Assembly (NCBI GenBank): GCA_913052655.1
Contig: CAJXFN010000044.1
Location: forward strand, 1-10,581
Direction of reading: 5' to 3'
DNA from: an uncultured Flavobacteriales bacterium
Lineage (GTDB): Bacteria; Bacteroidota; Bacteroidia; Flavobacteriales; BACL11
Length of the DNA: 10,581 nucleotides
The notes beneath the pieces were generated by a model, which saw only the letters and a program-made list of their open reading frames with translations, had not been told where the DNA came from and did not search any database. Below, one piece after another: positions 1-7,664 of the stretch; within the stretch, counting starts at the first letter, position 1; every line of letters starts with the position of its first letter. Position numbers and translations under genes: made by a program.

Positions 1-983
1 AGAGTGAAAATCAGATAAAAATGAGAGCGCAAAGGGTAGAAAATAGTTCAAAAAATTGTTTGATACTTACAGAGACATCTACTCAAAACATCTTCCAACA
101 AATTGGACAAGTTAATCCACAAATATTAATAATTGATTCAATTCAGACCTTACATACTTCACATATAGAATCTCCTCCTGGAAGTGTTTCTCAGATTAGA
201 GAATGTAGTTCCGAAATAATAAAATACGCTAAACAAACTGGTACGGCTGTTTTCTTAATTGGGCACATCAATAAAGATGGCGCGATTGCAGGGCCTAAAA
301 TCTTAGAACATATGGTTGATACAGTTCTTCAATTTGAGGGGGATAGAAACCATGTATATAGAATACTTAGAACTATTAAAAACAGATTTGGTTCAGCATC
401 AGAATTAGGGGTTTATGAAATGACTCAGGATGGATTAAGAGAAGTGAATAATCCTTCAGAAATTCTAATTTCAGATAGAGATGAGGAAACAAGTGGAGTT
501 GCCATTGCCTCTACAATTGAAGGAGCTCGCCCACTAATGATTGAGATTCAATCTTTGGTTAGCTCAGCAGTTTATGGTACTCCTCAACGATCAACTACTG
601 GATTTGATACTAGAAGATTGAATATGTTGCTTGCTGTTTTAGAAAAAAGGTGTGGTTTCAGATTGGGAGTAAAGGATGTATTTTTAAATATAACTGGAGG
701 TATAAAGCCAGATGATACAGCTATAGATTTGGCTGTTATTTGTTCTGTACTTTCCTCTGATCAAGATTTACCAATAGATATGCATACTTGTTTTGCTGCT
801 GAAGTTGGTCTCTCTGGGGAAATAAGAGCCGTAAATCGAATAGAACAAAGAATATCTGAGGCTGAGAAACTAGGATATAAACAAATAATTATATCTAAAT
901 TTAATAAATTTAATCCTTCTCATTTCAAAATAGAAGTAAAACAGTGCTCTAAAATTGAAGAGGTTTTCCGATTACTCTTCTAA
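1..983 (+). CDS. radA: RadA/Sms DNA repair and recombination ATPase, 3' part (5' end outside window)
   Basis: RadA is a RecA-like, hexameric branch-migration ATPase that helps process recombination intermediates in the cytoplasm. The open frame runs in from the left edge: the codons before the first ATG at 21 read S-E-N-Q-I-K, continuing the family block 'EES..QIK.RA.R', so that ATG is internal, not the start. About 326 residues are visible. The Walker B strand ILIIDS is at 123-140 and the RadA signature KNRFG at 378-392. From about 530 the Lon-protease-like C-terminal domain follows (PLMIEIQSLVS, YGTPQRSTTGFD, LAVLEKRCGF, AAEVGLSGEIRAV). The zinc finger and Walker A of the usual ~450-residue protein must lie upstream. 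The last 12 bases overlap the convergent OmpA-family gene. No frameshift or internal stop is seen. The family call is secure. Confidence 0.96.
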   Translation, partial: SENQIKMRAQRVENSSKNCLILTETSTQNIFQQIGQVNPQILIIDSIQTLHTSHIESPPGSVSQIRECSSEIIKYAKQTGTAVFLIGHINKDGAIAGPKILEHMVDTVLQFEGDRNHVYRILRTIKNRFGSASELGVYEMTQDGLREVNNPSEILISDRDEETSGVAIASTIEGARPLMIEIQSLVSSAVYGTPQRSTTGFDTRRLNMLLAVLEKRCGFRLGVKDVFLNITGGIKPDDTAIDLAVICSVLSSDQDLPIDMHTCFAAEVGLSGEIRAVNRIEQRISEAEKLGYKQIIISKFNKFNPSHFKIEVKQCSKIEEVFRLLF

Positions 984-1970
984 AATGTCATATAAATCAT
1001 CCAAATTTGGAGAAAGAATCATTTCTATTCTTCTGTTCATTTTCCTTCCTTCAATAGATTCGTTTGTTGCAATAGGATTGTATTCTCCTCTACCTGCAGC
1101 AGTAAGTTGTAGTGGATCTAATGCTGTATTATTTAACAATATTTTCACTACAGAAGTAGCTCTCATAACACTTAAGTCCCAATTGTCTTTTATTATTCCT
1201 CTACCGCTGCTTTGTACATTGTCAGTATGTCCTTCCACTAATATTTCAAGATTTTGTTGACTTTCAAGTGCTGATGATAGTTTGTTTAATGCATTCACAC
1301 CATTCTGATTCACAACATATTTACCTGAAGCAAACAATAAATCTTCCTCTAAAGAAATGTAAATTTTGCCATTTCTTTGTTCAATGGTTAATCCATCACC
1401 CTCTAAACCGGTAAGGGCTTTTTGTACTTTGTTCTTTATGGCAGTAACTAAAGAGTCTTTTTGGTGGATAATTTTTTCTAACTCAAGAACTCTTTCTGAT
1501 CTTTCATCTAAATCCTCTTGAGCTTTGTTTAGTTCTCTTTCTTTATTTTGTAGATCTTGAGATATTTGATTTAACTCATCTTCTTTATTAAGAAGTTTAC
1601 TTTGAGCTTCTTCTAATTGTTCTAATAGTTGTTTGGTCTCTTTTGCTTTCTTTGACATTTGTCTACTATTTTGACTTACTAATAAGTCATAAGCTGTGTT
1701 TAATTCATTAAATTTATCTTGTAATAATTTTAGTGCATTTCCATTTTGTATAGAATCATTTCTTAAAATATAAATTCTTTCCTTCAATAAACGAATATTT
1801 GAACTAAGCTCCTCTGACTGATCAGAAAGTTTTAAGTTCTCCTTCTCTAATTCAGATAAATTTCTTTGTGTAGTTTCAAGATCGGAAACTAATGCATTGT
1901 GTATTTTTGGACTGACACAGCTAGAAATTAAAACAGAAATTATCGTAATAAATACTATTTTCTTTATCAT
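972..1970 (-). CDS. OmpA-family lipoprotein with long coiled coil
   Basis: A 332-residue outer-membrane lipoprotein predicted to bind peptidoglycan. Residues 1-17 form a signal peptide ending in a lipobox (I-S-S-C) with C18 as the likely lipidated cysteine. Residues about 25-185 are rich in E, K, Q, L and N in heptad-like spacing, suggesting a long periplasmic coiled coil. Residues about 205-318 form an OmpA C-terminal domain: GHTDN with D250, then NWDLS..RA with R270, and GRKMNRRIEM near the end. D250 and R270 match the Asp/Arg pair that holds meso-diaminopimelate in characterised OmpA domains. The shape (lipid anchor, rod, wall-binding head) suggests an envelope spacer or tether, which is inference. 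It lies 51 bases downstream of another lipoprotein gene on the same strand, so they may be cotranscribed. Its 3' end overlaps radA by 12 bases. No transmembrane barrel is present. Confidence 0.9.
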   Translation of the reverse strand: MIKKIVFITIISVLISSCVSPKIHNALVSDLETTQRNLSELEKENLKLSDQSEELSSNIRLLKERIYILRNDSIQNGNALKLLQDKFNELNTAYDLLVSQNSRQMSKKAKETKQLLEQLEEAQSKLLNKEDELNQISQDLQNKERELNKAQEDLDERSERVLELEKIIHQKDSLVTAIKNKVQKALTGLEGDGLTIEQRNGKIYISLEEDLLFASGKYVVNQNGVNALNKLSSALESQQNLEILVEGHTDNVQSSGRGIIKDNWDLSVMRATSVVKILLNNTALDPLQLTAAGRGEYNPIATNESIEGRKMNRRIEMILSPNLDDLYDILEE

Positions 1971-2021
1971 TCTTTTGTGTTTTTAATAAAGCTAAAATAA
2001 CTATACAAATCGGACTTATCT

Positions 2022-2504
2022 CTAATCAATCTTAATTATATCAATAGGATCAATCTTAATTTCCGGATTACTCATTCTTCCTGACTCAGTAAAAGACATT
2101 TCTCCAGTCATCTTTCCTGAATAATAAATTCGATCACCAGGTAATAATTGTTTAAAAACAGGATGACCTTCATTACCACTCCATGTCCCCTCAGGCCATA
2201 ATTTCACTTCAATGTTTGCTCCATTATTAAAAGTAACGTCTACCCATTGACTTCCTAAAGAAGAATTAATTTCCTCAACTTCTCCGTACCATTTCTCAAC
2301 TTTCCCAAAATCTTTAATGTAATTTAACATCAAGTCAGCAACATCAGATTGTGCTATTTCATTTCCATCGTACTTGTCATAATCTTCTTGATATTTTTCT
2401 ATTTCTGAAATAAAGCCTTGCTGTGCTGTCGTTTTTAAATCTACAGAAGAACACCCTAAGAAAACTGAAAAAACGAATAAAAACTGAAGTATATTATTTT
2501 TCAT
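2022..2504 (-). CDS. Small acidic lipoprotein of unknown function
   Basis: I do not recognise the family. The 160-residue product starts with a signal peptide and a lipobox (F-L-G-C, C18 followed by SS), so it is probably an envelope lipoprotein. Residues 32-70 look helical and acidic. Residues about 70-135 (WYGEVEEI, VDVTFNNGANIEVKLWPEG, LPGDRIYYSGKM) alternate in short beta strands with a 'L-PGD-I-SG' turn reminiscent of OB-fold proteins of the tRNA_anti-like type. That resemblance is by eye only. The C-terminus contains a repeated K-I-D element encoded by a 13-base direct repeat. It is the first gene of a likely two-gene unit with the OmpA-domain lipoprotein 51 bases downstream. The ATG at 2504 is chosen because it directly precedes the signal peptide. 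No sign of damage. Confidence 0.75.
   Translation of the reverse strand: MKNNILQFLFVFSVFLGCSSVDLKTTAQQGFISEIEKYQEDYDKYDGNEIAQSDVADLMLNYIKDFGKVEKWYGEVEEINSSLGSQWVDVTFNNGANIEVKLWPEGTWSGNEGHPVFKQLLPGDRIYYSGKMTGEMSFTESGRMSNPEIKIDPIDIIKID
2025..2061. repeat. 13-base direct repeat at the 3' end of the small lipoprotein gene
   Basis: The 13-mer ATCAATCTTAATT occurs at 2025-2037 and again at 2049-2061, a 24-base (8-codon) period. In the protein it encodes the two I-K-I-D segments at the C-terminus, the second directly before the TAG stop. It may be a small in-frame tandem duplication that lengthened the tail, or chance in an A+T-rich gene. Confidence 0.6.
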
Positions 2505-2924
2505 ATTTTTTTCTGCTAATTTACTATTTTTGAAGATATTAGAACCCTTATAGAACTTTATTTTCTACGGATAGCTAATTTCCATTTTTTTAACATCACT
2601 CATTTAAGTGAATCAAAAGCTAAGATAAGTGTATTATAACTAAGATTGATAATTTCGTTTTTTTTCCACTTTCACTTTATCCAAACATATGTAACGTTCC
2701 TTCACCTCCATTTCCAATGAGGTAAACCATATAAAGTCTCTTTTTAGCTTCTACAATTATAATTTTTAGTTTATTAGGCCTTACTTTTACCATTTATTTT
2801 TGTGTTTTACAACAATTTTTTAGGGCGTATACAGAAAGAACCCAATCATAATACTAAAAAATATTTTTTTCATGTAAATTTGTTTTAAATTATTATTTTT
2901 ATAATTTGTAAATATATTGAATAA
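2505..2924. other. A+T-rich intergenic region between divergent units
   Basis: This 420-base gap separates the leftward lipoprotein unit from the rightward DUF502 unit, so promoters for both should lie here. I found one candidate -7 element for the right-hand unit (2875-2882) and none I trust for the left. Two minus-strand scraps are present: 2820-2873 encodes 17 residues (MKKIFFSIMIGFFLYTP) that look like a signal-peptide start followed at once by a stop, and 2677-2793 is a 38-codon frame whose upstream codon is a stop. Neither has a recognisable product, and they are not in one frame. A short hairpin (ACCTC at 2704-2708 with GAGGT at 2719-2723) is too weak to name. No tRNA-like or riboswitch-like fold was recognised. 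Confidence 0.6.
2875..2882 (+). promoter_or_regulatory. Candidate Bacteroidota -7 promoter element
   Basis: TAAATTTG matches the Bacteroidota sigma-A -7 consensus TAnnTTTG exactly and lies 42 bases before the DUF502 start codon, which would leave a leader of roughly 35 bases. No TTTG -33 element is visible at the expected ~19-base spacing upstream (that stretch is A-rich), so the call rests on one half-site in very A+T-rich DNA. Confidence 0.3.
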
Positions 2925-3497
2925 ATGAATATTATTAAAAACTACTTTTTAAAAGGATTATTGTATTCAGTCCCTGTAGCAGTTACTTTTTGGGTTATCA
3001 TCGAATCTTATAATTTTCTAGATGGAATCATAGGCAATCATCTCCCAGAGAGTATGCAAATTCCTTTTTTAGGCATCTTAGTTATGTTTGTACTTATTAC
3101 ATTGTTTGGGTATATAGGAACTAAAGTTATTTCATCTCCTTTCACTTCTGTATTTAAAAATTTATTGAATAAAGCTCCTTTATTAAAAACTATTTATTCC
3201 TCTGTAAAAGATTTAATGAATACATTTGTAGGCCAAAAAAAAGGATTTTCAGAGCCTGTATTGGTAAAAGTATATGAAAACTCAACAATTGAGAGGATTG
3301 GTTTTATTACTAATGAAGATGTAGAGTCGTTAAATATTAATAAAGGAAAAGTGCTTGTATATTTGCCGCATTCATATGCTATATCCGGCCAACTTTTTGT
3401 AGTTGAAAAAAGACATGTTACTCGAATTGATAAGCCGGCTTCAGAAGTGATGAAGCTCATAATTTCAGGTGGAGTAACTGAGATTGATGATAATTAA
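2925..3497 (+). CDS. DUF502 family inner-membrane protein
   Basis: A 190-residue membrane protein of the DUF502 family, whose molecular role is not established. Two hydrophobic segments are visible, residues about 8-27 (FLKGLLYSVPVAVTFWVII) and about 46-68 (IPFLGILVMFVLITLFGYIG). They are followed by the family block PLLKTIYSSVKDLMNTF at 85-101 and a soluble beta-rich tail with GFITN, VLVYLPHSYAISGQL and the terminal ISGGV. The length is typical of the family, so the gene appears complete. The ATG at 2925 begins the usual short basic N-terminus before the first membrane segment. It is the first gene of a tight + strand unit, ending 12 bases before the PNGase F-like gene. A possible promoter lies at 2875-2882. 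DUF502 members often sit beside unrelated housekeeping genes, so the neighbours give little functional information. Confidence 0.88.
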   Translation: MNIIKNYFLKGLLYSVPVAVTFWVIIESYNFLDGIIGNHLPESMQIPFLGILVMFVLITLFGYIGTKVISSPFTSVFKNLLNKAPLLKTIYSSVKDLMNTFVGQKKGFSEPVLVKVYENSTIERIGFITNEDVESLNINKGKVLVYLPHSYAISGQLFVVEKRHVTRIDKPASEVMKLIISGGVTEIDDN

Positions 3498-3509
3498 AAC
3501 CGAAATCTA

Positions 3510-5750
3510 ATGATTAATAAAACACTAACAATTATAACGATAATCATACTAATAAGTACAGATTTATTTAGTAGTGATACAATAACTGTAAGATCCCATG
3601 ATCACGTTGACATGACTTGGTATGGTAATTATGATAAAGTTGCAGTTTTCCCTGACGGATCTGAAACTTATAGGAAAATATATTTAAATTATACTATGGG
3701 CTGTCCCTCAAGTGGTTGCGCTCCATATGATTACACAACAAAAATTGAAGTACTTCACAAGACTGGTGATATTGATTCAATACTTCAACAGACACCTTAT
3801 TTTACTGTTGATGGTAATTCAGTCGATACCCTATATACAACTGACACATCGTACATATACTTTTGGGATACATTATCAAATAGCACAGATTCAATGCTAT
3901 CGACACAATTACAAGTAATTAATTTTAGTGATTCACTTAATCCTACACTACCTACCGATACTAGTTATTATTTCCCATCAGGATATTATAATTTCCTATA
4001 CGACTCTACAGGAATTATTTATGATTCAATTTATGTTCATCCAACTAATATGATATTGAACGGCATTCATTCTTGGTACTCATATTTTGACGTAATTGAA
4101 AAATATGAGATAGCTAGAGTCATTACACCATATGGAGGGAATATTCCTTCTAACTATGCGTTTAAACATATATTTGATATTACAGATTTTGCATCTATTT
4201 TAAAAGATTCAGTTAAAATACGTGCACATTACAGCGGATGGGGAAATGGTTGGAGCGCTACATTGGATTTTGAATTTATTAAAGGAGTTCCCCCAAGGAA
4301 TGTTAATAGCATACAAAATATTTACTCAGGAAGTTTTTCTTATTTGAACTCATCTGATTTTGAAAACAATAAGCTCACTGCCAAGACCTTCTGGATTCAT
4401 CCAAATACAACCCAATCTATGGTTAAAATGACAACTACAGGTCACGGGTTCGATAATAATATCAATGCGGCTGAGTTCAAGCCTATTGATTATTTTGTAA
4501 ATATTAACGGAAATCTTACACACACTCAATTTAATTGGAATGAGAATTGTGGGGAAAATCCAATATATCCATATTATGAAAATCCAAACGGAGGATATAT
4601 TCATACATGGATCTTGGATAGGGCCAATTGGTGCCCAGGATTAAGGGCAAAATCATTTGATCATGAAATTACTCAGTATATAGTTCCATCAGACTATATA
4701 GAAATTGATGTTGATTTTCAAAGTTATACTTGGTCTGGTTCTCAAACGCCATCTTATATTGTTGAATGTCAGTTGTTTCAATATCAAGGAAGCAATTTTA
4801 ATAATTCTGTAGAAATTACTGATATAATTAAACCATCAAAAAAAGATGAGTATTCAAGATTTAATCCTACTTGTGGAAAACCGTTAATTGAAATTAGAAA
4901 TTATGGTTCTTCAACATTAAACAATGCGGAGATTATATATGGAATTAAAGGAGGTACGGTTCATACATTTAATTGGTCAGGAAGTTTAGATTTTTTAGAG
5001 AGCGAACAAGTAGAATTACCCTTGTTAGACAACTGGTATGGAACAAAAGATGTTTTTTATGTTCAGTTAAAAAACCCTAATGGTCAAGTTGATGACTATG
5101 ACGCTAATAATTATATGGAATCACCATTTGATCATGTTCCTCAATATCAAAATAAAATCGCTGTATGGACACAAATAAATAACGGAGTTATTAATTCTTG
5201 GACCAACGAATCTGAAACGTCATGGGAGTTTTTTAAAGACGATGGTGGTTTGTTCGCAGCCTCTCAGCAAATGTTTTTAGGAGTTGTGCCTCAGAACCAA
5301 TATAGAGATACAATTGAATTTGAATCAGGCTGTTACACTTTTAAGGTTACAGATCTTGGTGAAAATGGTTTAGATTATGGATATAATAATGATGGTGTTG
5401 GAAGTATAAAACTGAGAAATGTTCCTGGCACTACTTTTAAGGATTTTCATCCAGACTTTGGATCAAATATAATACATCATTTTAGAGTAGGATCAATTTT
5501 ATCTAATGATCAAATTAGTGAAAAATTAATTATTTATCCAATACCTGCTACAAATGAGATCATTATTGAATTTACATTGGACAACTTTGAAGTTCTTGAA
5601 ATTTTAGATAACACTGGAAGAGTAATAAAAGAGATAAATTCAATAAACAATAAATCAAAATTAAAAATAGATATAAGTAACTTTTCAAAAGGAGTTTATT
5701 TTGTTACTTCTAAGGATAAAAATATACTCAAAAAGTTCATAAAACAGTAG
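3510..5750 (+). CDS. PNGase F-like secreted protein with T9SS type A sorting domain
   Basis: A 746-residue exported protein. Residues 1-22 are a hydrophobic signal peptide. Residues about 24-260 resemble the N-terminal jelly-roll of peptide-N-glycosidase F (YRKIYLNYTMGCPSSGCAPYD at 54-74, EIARVITPYGG at 200-210, FDITDFASILKDSVKIRAHYSGW at 222-244). Residues about 265-425 resemble its C-terminal jelly-roll (TTGHGFDNNINAAEF, RANWCPG). The family removes N-glycans from glycoproteins. I could not assign the catalytic acidic residues with confidence, so activity is inferred. A Thr/Ser/Asp/Tyr-rich stretch of ~100 residues (about 85-190) interrupts the first domain. A CARDB/Ig-like region (about 450-535) and a beta-rich domain with CYTFKVTDLGENGLDYGYNNDG (608-628) follow. 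The last ~75 residues (IYPIPATNEI, GVYFVTS) are a T9SS sorting signal, predicting passage through the type IX system to the surface or medium. It starts 12 bases after DUF502 and abuts ispG. Confidence 0.83.
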   Translation: MINKTLTIITIIILISTDLFSSDTITVRSHDHVDMTWYGNYDKVAVFPDGSETYRKIYLNYTMGCPSSGCAPYDYTTKIEVLHKTGDIDSILQQTPYFTVDGNSVDTLYTTDTSYIYFWDTLSNSTDSMLSTQLQVINFSDSLNPTLPTDTSYYFPSGYYNFLYDSTGIIYDSIYVHPTNMILNGIHSWYSYFDVIEKYEIARVITPYGGNIPSNYAFKHIFDITDFASILKDSVKIRAHYSGWGNGWSATLDFEFIKGVPPRNVNSIQNIYSGSFSYLNSSDFENNKLTAKTFWIHPNTTQSMVKMTTTGHGFDNNINAAEFKPIDYFVNINGNLTHTQFNWNENCGENPIYPYYENPNGGYIHTWILDRANWCPGLRAKSFDHEITQYIVPSDYIEIDVDFQSYTWSGSQTPSYIVECQLFQYQGSNFNNSVEITDIIKPSKKDEYSRFNPTCGKPLIEIRNYGSSTLNNAEIIYGIKGGTVHTFNWSGSLDFLESEQVELPLLDNWYGTKDVFYVQLKNPNGQVDDYDANNYMESPFDHVPQYQNKIAVWTQINNGVINSWTNESETSWEFFKDDGGLFAASQQMFLGVVPQNQYRDTIEFESGCYTFKVTDLGENGLDYGYNNDGVGSIKLRNVPGTTFKDFHPDFGSNIIHHFRVGSILSNDQISEKLIIYPIPATNEIIIEFTLDNFEVLEILDNTGRVIKEINSINNKSKLKIDISNFSKGVYFVTSKDKNILKKFIKQ

Positions 5751-7664
5751 ATGAAATATTGTAATTCATTAACAAAATATTCTCGATTTAAAACACGAGA
5801 AGTTAAGGTTGGAAATTTAGTGTTTGGAGGGGATAATCCTATCCATATACAATCCATGACTACTACGGATACAATGGATACGCAAGCTACTGTAGCTGAG
5901 TCTATAAGAATGATAGAGGCGGGTTGTAAATTAGTAAGAATTACAGCTCCTAGTAAAAAAGAAGCCGAGAATCTACAAGTTATAAAGGATCAGTTAAGAA
6001 CAAAAGGGTATCATACTCCCATAGTTGCAGATATTCATTATACTCCAAATGCAGCTGAAATTGCAGCTAGAATTGTAGAAAAAGTTAGGGTAAATCCTGG
6101 TAATTATGCTGATAAAAAGAAATTTGAGGAGATTGAATATACAGACGAAAGTTATCTTGATGAATTAGAAAGAATAAGAGAAAAATTTACTCCTCTTGTA
6201 AGAATCTGTAAAGAGCATGGAACAGCTATGAGAATTGGTACTAATCACGGATCTCTTTCAGATAGAATTTTAAGTAGATATGGAGACACTCCCAAAGGAA
6301 TGGTAGAATCTGCAATGGAGTTTTTACGTATCTGTAGATCTGAAAATTTCCATAATATAATTCTTTCAATGAAAGCTTCTAACACCAGGGTTATGGTTCA
6401 AGCTTATAGATTATTGGTAGCAGAGATGTTAAATGTGGGAATGGACTACCCTTTGCATTTAGGAGTAACAGAAGCTGGAGAAGGTGAAGATGGAAGAATA
6501 AAATCTGCAGTTGGAATTGGAACACTTTTAGCTGATGGAATTGGAGATACAATTAGAGTCTCTTTAACAGAAGCTCCCGAATTTGAAATGCCAGTAGCTC
6601 AAAAGTTGCTCTCACATTTTGAGGGAGTAGAAGATCATGACTCTATTGAAGAAATAGTAAACAACCCTCTTCATTCTTTTGATTATAAAAAAAGAGAGAC
6701 AAATACTGTATTAAATATTGGATCAAAAAATGTCCCGATAGTAATGGCTGATTTTTGTTTGAAAAAGAAAATTACACCAGCTTCCTTTTTCGCGTTGGGA
6801 TATAATTATTCTGTACCTTTAGATAAATGGCATATTTCAGATATGGCAGCCGATTATGTTTTTGTTGGGGATAATGATATAGACTTTGAAATTCCAGGAA
6901 CACTTGGAGTAATTTACAATTATAAAAATTGGAAGACTCACAAAAAAGGTTACCCTTTTTTTGACGTAGCGCAGTATATGTTAGAAGAGGAGGGGTCGGA
7001 TAAAATGAATATGATACATGTATGTTTATCGGATTTAAGCAGTAAGTTTTTAGATAAATTAAAGGAGGATAAAACAGCTGTTCTTTTAATTGATACATAT
7101 AATAAAAATGGTATTGCAGAACAAAGAAAGTTATTTGTACAACTACTAAATATTGGAGTAAAAACCCCCGTAGTAATTGGTAGGTCGTATGGTGACTTGT
7201 CGAAAGAGCAATTGCAGCTTTCTGCAAGTGCTGATTTTGGAGCACTATTATTAGACGGTTTAGGTGATGGAATATTTATAGCAGCAGAGAATTGTGGATC
7301 TGATCAAATGATTAATTCTTTGGGTTTCGGAATATTGCAAGCAAGTAGAACACGAATATCTAAAACTGAATATATCTCTTGTCCGAGCTGTGGGAGAACT
7401 TTGTTTGATTTACAAGAAACAACAGCAAAAATCCGAAAGGAAACAGATCATTTAAAAGGAGTAAAAATAGGAATTATGGGTTGTATTGTAAATGGACCTG
7501 GGGAGATGGCAGACGCAGACTATGGTTATGTAGGTACTGGAAAAGGAAAGATTACGTTGTATAAAGAACAGACGATTGTAAAAAGAAACATACCAGAGGA
7601 TAAGGCTGTTTTTGCGTTAATTAACCTCATAAAACAACATGGTGATTGGGTAGAGAAGAATTAA
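5751..7664 (+). CDS. ispG: 4-hydroxy-3-methylbut-2-enyl diphosphate synthase (IspG/GcpE), long form
   Basis: IspG converts 2-C-methyl-D-erythritol 2,4-cyclodiphosphate to HMBPP, the penultimate step of the MEP isoprenoid pathway, using a [4Fe-4S] cluster. The 637-residue product is the long form with an extra inserted domain (roughly residues 300-520), as in Bacteroidota, Chlamydia and plants, against ~370 residues for the short form. Visible are the N-terminal barrel (PIHIQSMTTTDT, ADIHYTPNAA, VRVNPGNY, RIGTNHGSLSDRI, EAGEGEDGRIKSAVGIGTLL) and the cluster domain with CPSC (C544, C547), MGCIVNGPGEM (C578) and the conserved E585. All cluster ligands are present. The ATG directly follows the TAG stop of the PNGase F-like gene with no spacer, so translation is probably coupled. 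Its stop interlocks with that of purT on the other strand: TTAATTAA at 7661-7668 contains both. Confidence 0.97.
   Translation: MKYCNSLTKYSRFKTREVKVGNLVFGGDNPIHIQSMTTTDTMDTQATVAESIRMIEAGCKLVRITAPSKKEAENLQVIKDQLRTKGYHTPIVADIHYTPNAAEIAARIVEKVRVNPGNYADKKKFEEIEYTDESYLDELERIREKFTPLVRICKEHGTAMRIGTNHGSLSDRILSRYGDTPKGMVESAMEFLRICRSENFHNIILSMKASNTRVMVQAYRLLVAEMLNVGMDYPLHLGVTEAGEGEDGRIKSAVGIGTLLADGIGDTIRVSLTEAPEFEMPVAQKLLSHFEGVEDHDSIEEIVNNPLHSFDYKKRETNTVLNIGSKNVPIVMADFCLKKKITPASFFALGYNYSVPLDKWHISDMAADYVFVGDNDIDFEIPGTLGVIYNYKNWKTHKKGYPFFDVAQYMLEEEGSDKMNMIHVCLSDLSSKFLDKLKEDKTAVLLIDTYNKNGIAEQRKLFVQLLNIGVKTPVVIGRSYGDLSKEQLQLSASADFGALLLDGLGDGIFIAAENCGSDQMINSLGFGILQASRTRISKTEYISCPSCGRTLFDLQETTAKIRKETDHLKGVKIGIMGCIVNGPGEMADADYGYVGTGKGKITLYKEQTIVKRNIPEDKAVFALINLIKQHGDWVEKN

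Noticed and set aside
957..980. Bidirectional intrinsic terminator between radA and the OmpA-family gene
   Set aside because: The stem is only 6 bp with a 12-base loop, there is no T run after it on the + strand and only a weak one on the - strand, and both arms are coding for Glu/Leu-rich ends.
21..983. radA starting at the ATG at 21
   Set aside because: Codons 3-20 (S-E-N-Q-I-K) continue the conserved RadA block, and a start there would lack the zinc finger and Walker A.
955..1260. A 101-codon + strand frame following radA
   Set aside because: It lies inside the OmpA-family gene on the other strand, whose lipobox, coiled coil and OmpA domain are unmistakable. The + frame has no recognisable features.
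2704..2723. Regulatory hairpin ACCTC/GAGGT in the intergenic region
   Set aside because: Only five pairs around a 10-base loop, with no supporting motif. Expected by chance in 420 bases.
6772..7245. A 157-codon - strand frame within ispG
   Set aside because: Antisense shadow of a well-conserved ispG. Its composition (Tyr, Leu, Gln, His rich) matches the reverse of an A+T-rich gene, with no family motifs.
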